Positions 27,001-33,590 of a stretch of DNA of 64,000 nt are shown one piece after another. The notes under the pieces are model-generated. The model was given only the letters and a program-made list of their open reading frames with translations. It made no database searches and was not told the origin of the DNA. Each line of letters opens with the position of its first letter. Within the stretch, counting starts at the first letter, position 1. The translations under genes and the position numbers were made by a program. Origin of the DNA: Nakamurella flava. Its GTDB lineage: Bacteria > Actinomycetota > Actinomycetes > Mycobacteriales > Nakamurellaceae. The stretch is from positions 124,001-188,000 of the forward strand of contig NZ_SZZH01000003.1 in NCBI RefSeq assembly GCF_005298075.1, in the 5' to 3' direction.

Positions 27001-27837
27001 ATGCTCGACGACGCGGTCCGACTGGTCGTCGAACTCGACGAGCCGGAGGAGCTCAACTACGTCCGCGCCCACGCGCAGGCGGACCGGGCCGAGCATGGCG
27101 ACGAACGGCGGGCCACGACCCGCATCTTCGGCTCCATGCCCGGCTCCTACGGGGCCGGTCTGCTGCCGCTGATCGAGTCCGGGAACTGGCGGGACGACAG
27201 CGATCTTGCCGAGGTCTACACCGCCTGGGGCGGGTTCGCCTATGGACGTGACCTGGACGGCGTCCCGGCCCGCGCCGACATGGAAGCCAACTACCGGCGG
27301 ATCGTGGTCGCGGCCAAGAACACCGACACCCGCGAGCACGACATCATCGACAGCGACGACTACTTCCAGTACCACGGCGGCATGGTCGCGACCGTGCGGG
27401 CGCTGACCGGCACCGCCCCCGCGGCCTACATCGGCGACTCCACCACCCCGGACGCGGTCCGCACCCGCTCGCTGACCGAGGAGACGGCGCGCGTCTTCCG
27501 GGCCCGGGTGGTCAACCCCCGGTGGATCGCCGCGATGCGCCGGCACGGCTACAAGGGCGCCTTCGAGATGGCCGCCACCGTCGACTACCTCTTCGGCTAC
27601 GACGCCACCGCCGGGGTGGTCACCGACTGGATGTACGAAACCGTCGCCCGGACCTACGCTCTCGACCCGCAGAACCGCGCGTTCCTCGACCACGCCAACC
27701 CGTGGGCGCTGCGCGGGATGATCGAACGGCTCACCGAGGCCGCCGACCGTGGACTGTGGGCCGAACCGGACCCGCAGCTGATGGCCGATCTGGCCCAGGT
27801 GTATCTGGATGTCGAGGGGGACCTTGAGGACCGCTGA
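24091..27837 (+). CDS. cobN: Cobaltochelatase subunit CobN
   Basis: 1248 residues, normal for CobN. Family motifs include 'VLFYRAHQASGNTAFV', 'HLGKHGNLEWLPGKNVGMS', 'LPTGRNFYSVDPKAVPSRLA', 'VWGTSAMRTSGDDIAEVLAL' and 'YIGDSTTPDAVRTRSLTEE'. It is the porphyrin-binding large subunit that inserts cobalt into hydrogenobyrinate a,c-diamide, driven by the AAA+/VWA partner at 6371-8512. GTG 24091 follows AAGGAG. A 13-bp inverted repeat (26407-26439) sits in the coding region near residue 775. The segment 'ERVSQQRRDTLSASDRALAS' there looks like a small in-frame insertion before the conserved C-terminal domain. Confidence 0.97.
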   Translation: MTRIALLSTSDTDLLSGRASGANYRLANPTRLDLRGDGPGDLPAVLAEADLVVLRILGTARSWPDGMAVVRSCGKPLVVLGGERTPDAELMRLSTVPIGTAAQAHRYLAEGGPGNLAQLHAFLADTVLLTGDEFTDPEVQPEWGVLPRPDAGAPGSHHTGPRVGVLFYRAHQASGNTAFVHALADAIDAGGGIGVPVFCSSLRNAPEELLAELGRCDALIVTVLAAGGTKPATASAGQDDESWDVKALAALDIPILQGLCLTWSRADWADSDDGLTPLDVATQVAVPEFDGRIITVPFSFKETDEAGLPYYEADPERCARVAGIALGHARLRRTPPAERKIALLLSAYPTKHSRIGNAVGLDTPVSAVRLLRAMRDAGYDVGPSEGPDALPGLAPLPPVEGEDPDTTAGNALIHTLIAAGGQDEEWLTEGDLAGQPVRIPASDYRRWLAELDPELAAAVTEAWGEAPGSLFVDRSHDPDGEIVLAALQAGNVVIIVQPPRGFGENPVAIYHDPDLAPSHHYLAAYRWLERGFGAHAVVHLGKHGNLEWLPGKNVGMSAGCGTDAALGNLPLIYPFLVNDPGEGTQAKRRAHATIVDHLVPPMARAETYGDIARLEQLLDEHANVAAMDPAKLPAIRAQIWTLIRAAKMDHDLGLAGQDGRPDDTEFDDFLLHVDGWLCEIKDAQIRDGLHVLGQPPTGEARVNLVLAMLRATQVWGGQTAALPGLRAALGLKDGADLAAVDATETRARALVQAADDAGWVPSAMAGVVTAEFERVSQQRRDTLSASDRALASSGRPSQAEPAVVQILEFAATEVVPRLARTTDELTNTMHALDGGFVAAGPSGSPLRGLINVLPTGRNFYSVDPKAVPSRLAWETGQAMAESLVDRYRADNGEYPRSVGLSVWGTSAMRTSGDDIAEVLALLGVRPVWDEASRRVSGLTAVDLDELGRPRIDVTVRISGFFRDAFPHVIMMLDDAVRLVVELDEPEELNYVRAHAQADRAEHGDERRATTRIFGSMPGSYGAGLLPLIESGNWRDDSDLAEVYTAWGGFAYGRDLDGVPARADMEANYRRIVVAAKNTDTREHDIIDSDDYFQYHGGMVATVRALTGTAPAAYIGDSTTPDAVRTRSLTEETARVFRARVVNPRWIAAMRRHGYKGAFEMAATVDYLFGYDATAGVVTDWMYETVARTYALDPQNRAFLDHANPWALRGMIERLTEAADRGLWAEPDPQLMADLAQVYLDVEGDLEDR
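26407..26439. repeat. Perfect 13-bp inverted repeat inside cobN
   Basis: GAGCGTGTCTCGC and its exact complement flank a 7-nt loop within the cobN reading frame. The encoded stretch (about residues 773-783) is hydrophilic and unlike the flanking conserved CobN sequence, suggesting that a palindromic element was inserted in frame at a surface linker. Confidence 0.7.
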
Positions 27838-28039
27838 CCCGCGGTGGGGTCATGGGTGTACCCCGGGGGGCGCGGATGTCGGGGCCTGGCGGGCCGACGC
27901 CCGCTGGTGGTGCTCGGACGCGGTCGGCCGTACGTCACCGGATCGCTGCGGGTCCACCGGTTCCCCGAACCCGACCGCCGTGGTGCCGGCCGACCGCGTC
28001 ATCCACCTGGAGTTGCCGGTGGAGCGAGCGAACTTCTGA
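27824..28039 (+). CDS. Possible small protein after cobN
   Basis: This frame from TTG 27824 (preceded by GAGGGGG) or ATG 27809 gives 71-76 residues. It has higher G/C at third codon positions (about 89 percent over the last 54 codons) than the other two plus frames, which suggests coding. The sequence contains 'GADVGAWRADARWWCSDAVG' and ends 'VIHLELPVERANF'. No family is recognised. It would overlap the last codons of cobN, consistent with translational coupling. It could be a fragment of a longer lost gene. Confidence 0.35.
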   Translation: MRTADPRWGHGCTPGGADVGAWRADARWWCSDAVGRTSPDRCGSTGSPNPTAVVPADRVIHLELPVERANF

Positions 28040-28042
28040 GGG

Positions 28043-28090
28043 CTACTTCTTCTTCTTGCCCTTCTTCTTGTCCTTCTTCTTCTTCGCCAT
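28043..28090 (-). CDS. 15-residue lysine-rich micropeptide
   Basis: ATG at 28090 with AAAGGGGG upstream, then codons for MAKKKKDKKKGKKKK and a TAG stop. Eleven of 15 residues are lysine, all read from AAG, giving a purine-strand run unlike the surrounding GC-rich DNA. Similar tiny Lys-rich frames are seen in other actinobacteria, so this is likely translated. A nucleic-acid- or membrane-binding role is only a guess. It is divergent from the HTH gene at 28202, with twin palindromic operators in between. Confidence 0.55.
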   Translation of the reverse strand: MAKKKKDKKKGKKKK

Positions 28091-28132
28091 GTCGTCCACC
28101 CCCTTTCCGTCGTCCGGTCGATGTGCGGGAGA

Positions 28133-28172
28133 GTCAATCATCCGTTGACGGAGGAGTCAACGCATCGTTGAC
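28133..28172. promoter_or_regulatory. Two GTCAA-N7-TTGAC operators
   Basis: Two 17-bp palindromic sites, GTCAATCATCCGTTGAC (28133-28149) and GTCAACGCATCGTTGAC (28156-28172), have centres 23 bp apart, about two helical turns. The second has 7-bp perfect arms. They lie between divergent genes and directly upstream of the HTH gene, so autoregulation by a dimeric HTH protein is plausible. The last TTGAC may also serve as a -35 element with TAGGCT (28189-28194) as -10. Confidence 0.65.
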
Positions 28173-28201
28173 GTGTGTTGGGGTCGGTTAGGCTTTTGAC
28201 C

Positions 28202-28453
28202 GTGGCGGACCCGACGTACGGCAAGCGAGTGGCGCGGGTGGTGCAGGCCCTGCAGAACGAGCCCGATCCGTTGCGCCGATTGGATGCCGTTCGCGAATGC
28301 CTCGCCGTTCTGCACGATCTGGAGGCCTCCGCGGTGCTCGATGCGCGCGCTGCCGGCCGGACGTGGGGAGAGATCGGCGCGCTGTACGGATTGAGCAAGC
28401 AGGGAGCCCAGCAACGCTTTCGGGTGCCCAGGAAGTCGGCACCGGAGGTTTAG
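28202..28453 (+). CDS. Small helix-turn-helix protein
   Basis: About 83 residues from GTG 28202. The C-terminal half holds an HTH of the sigma-factor region 4 / LuxR-like shape: 'DARAAGRTWGEIGALYGLSK' followed by 'QGAQQRFRV'. The N-terminal half is helical. With a -10-like TAGGCT ending 7 nt before the GTG and no ribosome site, the message may be leaderless. It is probably a DNA-binding regulator acting at the twin operators just upstream. A longer start at 28175 would overlap the second operator's flank. The next gene follows after 34 bp and may be cotranscribed. Confidence 0.75.
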   Translation: MADPTYGKRVARVVQALQNEPDPLRRLDAVRECLAVLHDLEASAVLDARAAGRTWGEIGALYGLSKQGAQQRFRVPRKSAPEV

Positions 28454-28487
28454 GCTCGCGGCGTCGTCCTCGTCCAGGAGGTGGGTC

Positions 28488-29003
28488 ATGACCGGAATCG
28501 ACCGTCGGCGTCAGCAGGTCAGTCTGGAGGAGCAGACCGAGATCCTCGGTCCCCACCGGCTCGGCCGGCACTACCCGGACGAGTACGAGATCCCGACGGT
28601 GATGATCAAGGGACGCGAATTCCTCGTCCCGGCGCTGGGCGACAAGCTCGAACTGATCATGCACGTGTGCGTCCACGCCACCGGCAGCAGCACCGTCGAC
28701 GAACCGGTGATGGAGCTGGCTCCGGAATTCACCGCGGACGATCTGGTCGACGCCCTCCGGCTGCTGCAGGAGGTCCGCATCGAGGTCGACCGTCTCGAAC
28801 TGGGCCTGCTGCAATCGCTCTCGGATCTCGGGGTGCCGGACGAGCGGGCCGCCGAGGCCCGGCGGAGCTCACCCGAGGACATCGCTCCGTACCGCGCTCA
28901 GTTGCGCGCGGACGAGCAGATTCGCCGACCGGCTGCCCTGACCAAGCGGTGGGGCCAGATCGACCCCGCCGGCGACGGTGACGGCGGTTCGCCGGAGGCC
29001 TGA
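28488..29003 (+). CDS. Hypothetical protein, function unknown
   Basis: 171 residues, ATG 28488 behind a strong AGGAGGTG. The protein is soluble, acidic and largely helical, with no signal peptide or membrane span. Visible blocks include 'LGRHYPDEYEIPTVMIKGRE', 'FLVPALGDKLELIMHVCVHA' and a leucine-rich helix 'ALRLLQEVRIEVDRLELGLL'. No known family is recognised. It probably shares a transcript with the small HTH gene 34 bp upstream. Confidence 0.8.
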   Translation: MTGIDRRRQQVSLEEQTEILGPHRLGRHYPDEYEIPTVMIKGREFLVPALGDKLELIMHVCVHATGSSTVDEPVMELAPEFTADDLVDALRLLQEVRIEVDRLELGLLQSLSDLGVPDERAAEARRSSPEDIAPYRAQLRADEQIRRPAALTKRWGQIDPAGDGDGGSPEA

Positions 29004-29070
29004 CCCGACGGCGGCGCATCGACGCGCGTCGGTCACCGACGGGCCGGTTCGGATCCCCGGGCCGGCGTCG

Positions 29071-29676
29071 TCAGGTGGTGCCCAGCGTGGACGTCAGCTC
29101 GTCCGCGAAGTTGACGAGCTGGGGCAACGGGGTGTCTCCCGCATCCGCGGACAGGTTCAGCACGCCGTCGGCGGTCCGCAGGTAACAGGTCAGGTTGCTG
29201 GCCACCGAGGTGGAACCACAGATGCCGGCGGCCGTCGACGTCTGCTGCTCGCTGACATTGGCGGCCACCCCGTTGAACGATGAGCCCGCGAGGAAACTGA
29301 CGATGACGGTGCTGTTGCCCTGCGTGTAGATCGTGCCGGGACCGGTGCTGCTGCTCGGTCCGGCCCAGGCGCCGACCGTCGCCGGCAGGGCTGTGGCCGC
29401 TCCGGCGGTGATCACCGCGGAACCGGGCGAGGCGGCCCCGGCCGCACCCGCCGGAGACGAGGCCGCACTCGAAGAGATGGTCGACGACGCGACGGGGGAG
29501 CTCGCTGCGGTCGAACGGGCCGTCGACGGCGAGCTCGCCGCCGAGGAGCTCGGGCCCGAGGTCGCGGCCGGGGTGGACGCCGTCGACGACGACGCCACCG
29601 ACCCGGTCTCCGAGCCGCCACAGGCGGACAGGAACAGGGCAGCGGGTACAGCGATCACGAGCACATGACGACGCAT
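29071..29676 (-). CDS. Secreted lipoprotein with Ser/Ala/Thr-rich linker
   Basis: 201 residues. The signal peptide ends in lipobox LSAC (C19). Residues ~20-85 are almost wholly Ser, Ala, Thr and Pro, a likely wall-spanning linker. The C-terminal ~110 residues form a small domain with 'GTIYTQGNSTVIVSFLAGSS' and two cysteines in 'AAGICGSTSVASNLTCYL' that could pair. No family is recognised. An extracytoplasmic location is inferred from the lipobox. Confidence 0.82.
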   Translation of the reverse strand: MRRHVLVIAVPAALFLSACGGSETGSVASSSTASTPAATSGPSSSAASSPSTARSTAASSPVASSTISSSAASSPAGAAGAASPGSAVITAGAATALPATVGAWAGPSSSTGPGTIYTQGNSTVIVSFLAGSSFNGVAANVSEQQTSTAAGICGSTSVASNLTCYLRTADGVLNLSADAGDTPLPQLVNFADELTSTLGTT

Positions 29677-29972
29677 GGTTCTCCCTCAGCGTGACGACAA
29701 CGTCCGATCCGGACCCTAGAGGGCGCGGGGCGCTGGAAGCGCCTGTGCGCCGGGGGTGCCGCCCGACCGTGTCGCGCGGCCGCAGTCTGTGAGATCACCT
29801 GCGCAGCACAGGGTGTCGGAACGGCAGAATGCCGGCATGTGAACGCGGTGCTGTCGTAGGGCATCGGCGACGATTCCGGTCGGTGGACGATGCGTGGGGG
29901 ACGACCTGTCGCGCCGGCTGGTCTGGCAGCATCACGGTCGTGGGGGAGATGATCGATGGTCCGGGGGACGAC
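29677..29972. other. Divergent intergenic region with no clear feature
   Basis: 296 bp between the lipoprotein start and the membrane-protein start. I see only a short hairpin (GGCAGAATGCC, around 29823) and no convincing gene, riboswitch or operator. Confidence 0.4.
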
Positions 29973-30530
29973 GTGACCGGTGGTGCCGACAGACGCGCAG
30001 ACGGATCGGCCCGGCCGGCAGATTCCGCCCGATCCGAGTGGCTGCGGTCGACCTGGTCGCGGGTCGGGACGAGCAACGCCACCGCGGCGCTCTACGGCAG
30101 CGTCGTCTCCGCGGGGCTGCTGTCGGTCGCCGACGAGGACGTCTCGCCGACCCCTGGACTGCTGGCCGGTACCGCGGGGGCCCTGGTCGTCTTCTGGCTG
30201 GCCCACGCCTACACGCAGGTCCTGGGGACCCGGCCCGACAACGCCAGTGGCTCGTTGATGTCGCACATGGTCCACACCGCCGGTCATGACTTCCCGCTGG
30301 TGCTGGGCGGTCTGCCGGCGTTGGCCCTGGTGGGGGCCGCGGTGCTCGCCGGGGTCCGTCCCGACACCGCCGTGATGGTGGTCATCCTCATCACCGGCGT
30401 GGTGCTCACCGTGGGGGGCTACGTCTTCGGTCGGCGTTGCGGCGCCCGGGGGTGGGATCTCGTGCGCGAGACGTTGACCGGTTCACTGCTGGGCGCCGGG
30501 ATCCTGGTGCTGGAGATCTTCGCCCACTGA
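29973..30530 (+). CDS. Integral membrane protein, function unknown
   Basis: About 185 residues with an Arg/Asp/Ala-rich cytoplasmic N-terminus and four hydrophobic spans ('AALYGSVVSAGLLSVA', 'LLAGTAGALVVFWLAHAYTQ', 'LALVGAAVLAGVRP', 'AVMVVILITGVVLTVGGYVF'), the last segment ending 'LGAGILVLEIFAH'. No transporter motif is visible. GTG 29973 follows GGGGGA at good spacing; ATG 29949 is an in-frame alternative. Its 3' end faces the peptidase S51-like gene. Confidence 0.75.
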   Translation: MTGGADRRADGSARPADSARSEWLRSTWSRVGTSNATAALYGSVVSAGLLSVADEDVSPTPGLLAGTAGALVVFWLAHAYTQVLGTRPDNASGSLMSHMVHTAGHDFPLVLGGLPALALVGAAVLAGVRPDTAVMVVILITGVVLTVGGYVFGRRCGARGWDLVRETLTGSLLGAGILVLEIFAH

Positions 30531-30550
30531 CTCGACGACCGGCCGGCGGA

Positions 30551-31315
30551 TCAGGCGGGGCCAGTCGGCACGGCCGCGCCGGCCGGGAACGACGTCACTC
30601 GCACGCCGTCGGCGCCGTGCCCGGGGCGCCGGACCAGATGAACCCGGCCCGCGCCGGCGGCGGTGACGTTCCCGTCGGCGTCGATCTGCAGGACCGTGTC
30701 CTCGTCGACGGCGAGACCGCTCACGACCAGGCCACCGGCCACCGCGGCGACCAGGCGGGGCAAGGTGCCCCACTGGGCGGCGTGCACGTCCACGGCGAAC
30801 GGGACAAGACCAAGGCCGTCGACGACGGTGATCTCCTCGAGGTCCTCGCCGGCGTCCGCCGGGCACACGGGCACCCCGTGATCACGCCAGCCGCCGACCA
30901 CCGCCCGGGTCGCGGCCACCGCGGCCCCGGCCGAGAAACCCGCGTAGGGCACCCCGTCGGCGACCCGTGAGCGCACGAGGTCGGCGACCGGGGCGAGGGA
31001 CTGCGCGTACGCCGGGGTCAGGCCGCCGCACACGAGCAGCCCGTGCGCCGCGCTCAACGCCGCCACCTGGTCGTCCGTCGCCGTCGCCCCCTCGGGGATG
31101 AGCACCGGGACCGGCGTGCACACCGCGGTCTGGCCGAGCACCCCGGCCCACCGTTGCACCTGATCCGGGCCGTCACCCTCGTCGACGACCACACAGGCGA
31201 CACTGGGCGGTCCGCCGGCCGCCCGTTCCGCCGCCCGCTGCAGGAACGGCCCCCACACCGCGTCCCGGTGCTCGGCCGACCAGCCGCCGCCGATGAGGAA
31301 GATCCCAGCATCCAT
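30551..31315 (-). CDS. Peptidase S51 (dipeptidase E/cyanophycinase-like) family protein
   Basis: 254 residues. The family's Ser nucleophile motif is seen in 'VPYAGFSAGAAVAATRAVVG' (G-F-S-A-G), with an upstream 'LLVCGGLTPAYAQ' segment matching the GGxT...loop. Members hydrolyse Asp-containing dipeptides or related amides; the exact substrate is not evident. ATG 31315 is chosen over GTG 31321 two codons earlier. Confidence 0.8.
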   Translation of the reverse strand: MDAGIFLIGGGWSAEHRDAVWGPFLQRAAERAAGGPPSVACVVVDEGDGPDQVQRWAGVLGQTAVCTPVPVLIPEGATATDDQVAALSAAHGLLVCGGLTPAYAQSLAPVADLVRSRVADGVPYAGFSAGAAVAATRAVVGGWRDHGVPVCPADAGEDLEEITVVDGLGLVPFAVDVHAAQWGTLPRLVAAVAGGLVVSGLAVDEDTVLQIDADGNVTAAGAGRVHLVRRPGHGADGVRVTSFPAGAAVPTGPA

Positions 31316-31338
31316 GCCCACAGTCTGGCCGGAGAGCA

Positions 31339-31371
31339 GACGACCCGCCGACCGGGGGTCGGCGGGTCGTC
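31339..31371 (-). terminator. Terminator hairpin after luciferase-like gene
   Basis: A perfect 15-bp stem (GACGACCCGCCGACC and complement) with a GGG/CCC loop lies 16 bp beyond the stop of the monooxygenase gene on the minus strand. No T-run is present, as is usual in high-GC actinobacteria. Confidence 0.75.
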
Positions 31372-31386
31372 AGGCTGAGCAGCGGG

Positions 31387-32409
31387 TCAGCGCCAGCCGA
31401 GGCCGGGCGCCACGTGGGTCATGATCGACTCCAGGATGTGGGCGTTGTAGTCCGCACCCAGCTGGTTCGGCACCGTCAGCAGCACGGTGTCGGCAGCCGC
31501 GATGCCCTCGTCCTTCGACAGCTGCTCGATCAGCTTGTCCGGCTCGGCGGCGTAGGAGCGGCCGAAGACCGCGCGCATGTTGTCGATGTGGCCGACCGAG
31601 TCGCTGCCCTCGTCGTCGTGGCCGAAGTAGGCCTGATCCTGGTCGTTGACCAGCGCGAAGATCGACCGGCTGACCGAGACCCGCGGCTGCCGCTCATGCC
31701 CGGCGGCTGCCCAGGCGGCGCGGTACTTCTCGATCTGCTCGGCCTGCTGGACGTGGAACGGCTTGCCGCTCTCGTCCTCCTTGAGGGTCGAGCTCATCAG
31801 GTTCATCCCGAGATTCGCGGCCCACTCACCGGTCGCGTTGGACGCCGACCCCCACCAGATGCGGTCACGCAGGCCCGGGGACTGCGGCTCGATCGGCAGC
31901 GGACCCGGGTGCGGGTTCGGGAACATCGGCCGCGGATTGGGCTCGGCGAACCGGGCGCCGTCGATCACCTTGAGGTAGACCTCGGTGTTGTGCCGGGCGA
32001 CGTCGGCCATGGTCTCGCCCTCCGGCGCGCCGTAGCCGAAGTAGCGGTAGCCGTCGATGACCTGCTCGGGCGATCCCCGGCTGATACCGAGCTGCAGTCG
32101 GCCGCCGGAGATGAGGTCGGCCGCGCCCGAATCCTCCGCCATGTACAGCGGGTTCTCGTAGCGCATGTCGATGACCCCGGTGCCGATCTCGATGCGGCTG
32201 GTCCGCGCGCCGACCGCGGCCAGCAGCGGGAACGGGGAGGCGAGCTGCCGGGCGAAGTGGTGCACCCGGTAGTACGCGCCGTCGACGCCGAGTTCCTCGG
32301 CGGCCACGGCCAGGTCGATGGACTGCAGCAGGACGTCCGACGCGCTGCGCGCTTGCGAGTACGGGCCGTTGGACCAGTGCCCGAAGGACAGGAACCCGAT
32401 CTTCTTCAT
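31387..32409 (-). CDS. LLM-class flavin-dependent oxidoreductase
   Basis: 340 residues of the bacterial-luciferase-like TIM barrel. Typical blocks are 'DLAVAAEELGVDGAYYRVHH', 'IGTGVIDMRYENPLYMAED', 'LISGGRLQLGISRGSPEQV' and 'WWGSASNATGEWAANLGMNL'. It uses reduced flavin to oxidise an unknown substrate in the cytoplasm. ATG 32409 follows AAGGAA. It ends at a strong hairpin terminator, and a small membrane-protein gene lies 7 bp upstream, so the two may be cotranscribed. Confidence 0.92.
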   Translation of the reverse strand: MKKIGFLSFGHWSNGPYSQARSASDVLLQSIDLAVAAEELGVDGAYYRVHHFARQLASPFPLLAAVGARTSRIEIGTGVIDMRYENPLYMAEDSGAADLISGGRLQLGISRGSPEQVIDGYRYFGYGAPEGETMADVARHNTEVYLKVIDGARFAEPNPRPMFPNPHPGPLPIEPQSPGLRDRIWWGSASNATGEWAANLGMNLMSSTLKEDESGKPFHVQQAEQIEKYRAAWAAAGHERQPRVSVSRSIFALVNDQDQAYFGHDDEGSDSVGHIDNMRAVFGRSYAAEPDKLIEQLSKDEGIAAADTVLLTVPNQLGADYNAHILESIMTHVAPGLGWR

Positions 32410-32416
32410 GTTTCCT

Positions 32417-32668
32417 TCAACTCTCAACTACTTCTGGTTGTTCCCGGGCGGCCTCGGTTCGGGGCGGGGGCGAGCCGCGACGCCGCCACCGCGCGACTAG
32501 TGGAGCCAGTGTGGCCACCAGGATGACGAGGACGACCGTGGTCACCGGCCAGATGGCCAGGAACACGATGGCCGCCGAACCGCCCATCGCGACGATCCGG
32601 AAGTACGCCACTCCAAGCTGGGCATACAGGGCTGTTGCCCACTGCCGGATCCGATCGATCACGCGCAT
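32417..32668 (-). CDS. Small membrane protein
   Basis: 83 residues. A cytoplasmic Arg-rich N-terminus ('MRVIDRIRQWATALYAQLG') precedes two hydrophobic spans ('FRIVAMGGSAAIVFLAIW', 'VVLVILVATLAPLVARW') and a charged tail rich in Arg, Pro and Glu. No family is recognised. It starts at ATG 32668 with a modest GAGGA and ends 7 bp before the monooxygenase start. Confidence 0.65.
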   Translation of the reverse strand: MRVIDRIRQWATALYAQLGVAYFRIVAMGGSAAIVFLAIWPVTTVVLVILVATLAPLVARWRRRGSPPPRTEAAREQPEVVES

Positions 32669-32801
32669 GCGACCATCCTCAGCCCGTTCGGAGTGGTTCC
32701 GATCCAGTACCTGCCGCGACTGGGCGCGACACGCCGTCTCCGCGGTCTTTTCCCGGCCCTCTTTACCAAGTCGCGGTGGGGGGGTGGGGTGCCGCGGTGG
32801 G

Positions 32802-33590
32802 TCAGGGGCGGCGTCGGAGCAGGTAGAGGTCCAGCACCCAACCCTGCTCGCGCTTGACCTGCTCGCGCAAGGCTTCGATCCGGGGAAGGGTCTCGCTCAA
32901 AGGCCCGGCGGCCAGGGCCTGGCCGGGCGTCCCGAGGTTGGCGGCCCAGTGGATCGTCAGGCCGGCCGGGTCCAGTTGCTCCAGGGCGGACAGGTCGGAG
33001 TTCAGCAGCACGACGACGTCGTCGAACTCGCCGGGTCGACCGGGCCAGCCGTCATCGGCCAGCCGCCGGCCGGTGGTCAGGGCGACCGGGCGGCCGATGC
33101 CGTGCAGCACGATCCGATGGGCGGCGGTCAGGGCGTGCAGGCTGCTGACGCCGGGGATGACCGTCCAGTCGAACGACACCCGACCGCGGGCCAGCACGTC
33201 CTGCACGATCCGGATGGTGCTGTCGTAGAGCGACGGGTCCCCCCAGACCAGAAAAGCCCCGGTCGCGTCGGGCGCGACGGCGGCGAACGCGTCCTCGTAC
33301 GCGCCGGCGCGGGCGGCGTGCCAGTCGCGGACGGCGTGCTCGTACCCGGCCTGGCCGTGCGGGGCCCGGTTGCGGCGAGGGTCGATGATCGTCACCACCT
33401 GGCAGTCGCCGTCCGGGCGGTGCCGCCGCAGCAGCTCCTCCCGCCAACGCGCCAGGTGGTCCGCACTCTCGCCGGGGTCGGACTTGTCGACCACGAACAC
33501 CACGTCGATCGATCGCAGCGCCGAGATCGCCTGCAAGGTCAGCTGTTCCGGATCCCCGGCGCCCACTCCGATCAGCTGCAGCTGCCTCAC
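32802..33590 (-). CDS. cobF: Precorrin-6A synthase (deacetylating)
   Basis: 262 residues, tetrapyrrole methylase family. The start 'LQLIGVGAGDPEQLTLQAI', 'FLVWGDPSLYDSTIRIVQ' and 'VIPGVSSLHALTAAHRIVLH' match CobF. It methylates C1 of precorrin-5 with loss of acetate, a step confined to the aerobic pathway. GTG 33590 overlaps the stop of cobQ (GTGA). It is the last gene of the unusual tetR-cobQ-cobF unit. Confidence 0.93.
   Translation of the reverse strand: MRQLQLIGVGAGDPEQLTLQAISALRSIDVVFVVDKSDPGESADHLARWREELLRRHRPDGDCQVVTIIDPRRNRAPHGQAGYEHAVRDWHAARAGAYEDAFAAVAPDATGAFLVWGDPSLYDSTIRIVQDVLARGRVSFDWTVIPGVSSLHALTAAHRIVLHGIGRPVALTTGRRLADDGWPGRPGEFDDVVVLLNSDLSALEQLDPAGLTIHWAANLGTPGQALAAGPLSETLPRIEALREQVKREQGWVLDLYLLRRRP

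Noticed and set aside
27850-28137. 95-residue minus-strand frame after cobN
   Set aside because: Arg/Thr-rich with poor codon pattern; the Lys-rich micropeptide in another frame has a ribosome site and explains the AAG run.
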